Below, one piece after another: positions 63,754 through 64,000 of a stretch of DNA of 64,000 nucleotides; the first letter of the stretch is position 1; each line of letters opens with the position of its first letter. This DNA comes from Varibaculum cambriense (GTDB taxonomy: Bacteria; Actinomycetota; Actinomycetes; Actinomycetales; Actinomycetaceae): assembly GCF_002848005.1 (NCBI RefSeq), contig NZ_PKHX01000005.1, forward strand, positions 62,001-126,000. Direction: 5' to 3'. The position numbers and the translations under genes are program-made. A model generated the notes under the pieces. It was not told the DNA's origin and searched no databases. It saw only the letters and a list, made by a program, of their open reading frames with translations.

Positions 63754-63999
63754 TTATTTCTCGGAATCTACGCGATCCGCAGATCCTAAGTTACTTCGCC
63801 AATTCGTGGTTAGTCGTACCAGAATCGGCATGTTTATTCCTAAAACTTGATCGAGCCTAGCGATTGCCTGGTCAAGCTCAGCCTTTACTTCTCGAGGATT
63901 TGCTCCCTTATAAACCGCGGCGCTCAGCAGCAGTCCGGGCTGCTTCTTCACGTCCCAAGAAGCCACCTTCAAGGACGAGATCCAGCGGCTGTCGCTGAT
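63754..63999 (-). CDS. C-terminal fragment of a putative alkaline-shock-associated envelope protein
   Basis: The frame is open to the right edge, so only the last 81 residues are seen. The visible part has a strand-helix-strand pattern (KVASWDVKKQPGLLLSAAVY, then NPREVKAELDQAIARLDQVL, then MPILVRLTTN) that resembles the C-terminal domain of AmaP-type proteins encoded with Asp23 and CsbD genes in Actinobacteria. This is a weak call by pattern and context. The TTG at 63972 is probably internal. Confidence 0.4.
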   Translation of the reverse strand: MSDSRWISSLKVASWDVKKQPGLLLSAAVYKGANPREVKAELDQAIARLDQVLGINMPILVRLTTNWRSNLGSADRVDSEK

Positions 64000-64000
64000 T

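Overview
The window reads as chromosome of an actinobacterium of moderate G+C (a little over half), most probably Actinomycetaceae and possibly Varibaculum-like; the genus is a guess. The evidence is gene content and order. There is a NucS mismatch endonuclease, a sucC-sucD-DUF6350-purH string, and rpmE-prfA-prmC-tsaC-GT4-atpI leading straight into atpBEFHAGDC and a DUF2550 gene. There is also a Mrp antiporter with fused A and B subunits, and an LAxTG sorting signal of the kind read by class E sortases.

Layout. 1-3.3 kb: end of fixA, then fixB, fixC, fixX and a GNAT gene (electron-transfer flavoprotein chain). 3.6-8.0 kb: an OPT transporter diverging from a sodium:solute symporter and its small membrane partner. 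8.3-10.4 kb: nucleoside hydrolase and ribokinase, a pair for nucleoside/ribose salvage. 10.9-11.6 kb: a VIT/CCC1 iron-manganese transporter behind a DtxR/IdeR-like box. 11.7-22.65 kb: a complete type I-E CRISPR-Cas locus (cas3, then cas8e-cse2-cas7e-cas5e-cas6e-cas1-cas2, then 19 repeats and 18 spacers). 22.8-23.8 kb: two orphan small genes and a decayed repeat-spacer-repeat. 23.8-25.2 kb: a DUF4143 ATPase next to four 23-bp iterons. 25.4-32.1 kb: mnhAB-C-D-E-F-G on the minus strand. 32.4-38.8 kb: sucCD, a DUF6350 membrane protein and purH. 38.9-41.1 kb: an unusual RNase HI-proline iminopeptidase fusion. 41.1-44.1 kb: two tandem L,D-transpeptidases. 44.4-57.0 kb: translation-termination and cell-wall genes and the F1Fo ATP synthase operon. 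57.1-64 kb: nucS, nagA, hydrolase, ACT-domain, orphan adenine methylase, GalT-like, CsbD and an envelope-stress gene fragment.

Most interesting signal. The 318-bp gap between cas3 and cas8e holds a minus-strand degenerate mini-CRISPR: pseudo-repeat, 21-nt pseudo-spacer, pseudo-repeat. The parts of the pseudo-repeats that would remain in a mature crRNA (the 8-nt 5' handle of the first, the stem of the second) are identical to the real repeat, while the discarded parts have drifted. The first 10 nt of the pseudo-spacer match a site in the putative cas8e promoter 120 bp away, next to an AAC PAM-like triplet. This is the architecture of a crRNA-like autorepressor (CreA/CreR type) and would let Cascade throttle its own operon. 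The claim is inference from sequence.

Second-tier signals are a two-copy, roughly 100-nt structured intergenic element whose stems covary between copies, a pyrimidine at the first position of all 18 spacers, the fusion enzyme, and the iterons beside the DUF4143 ATPase.
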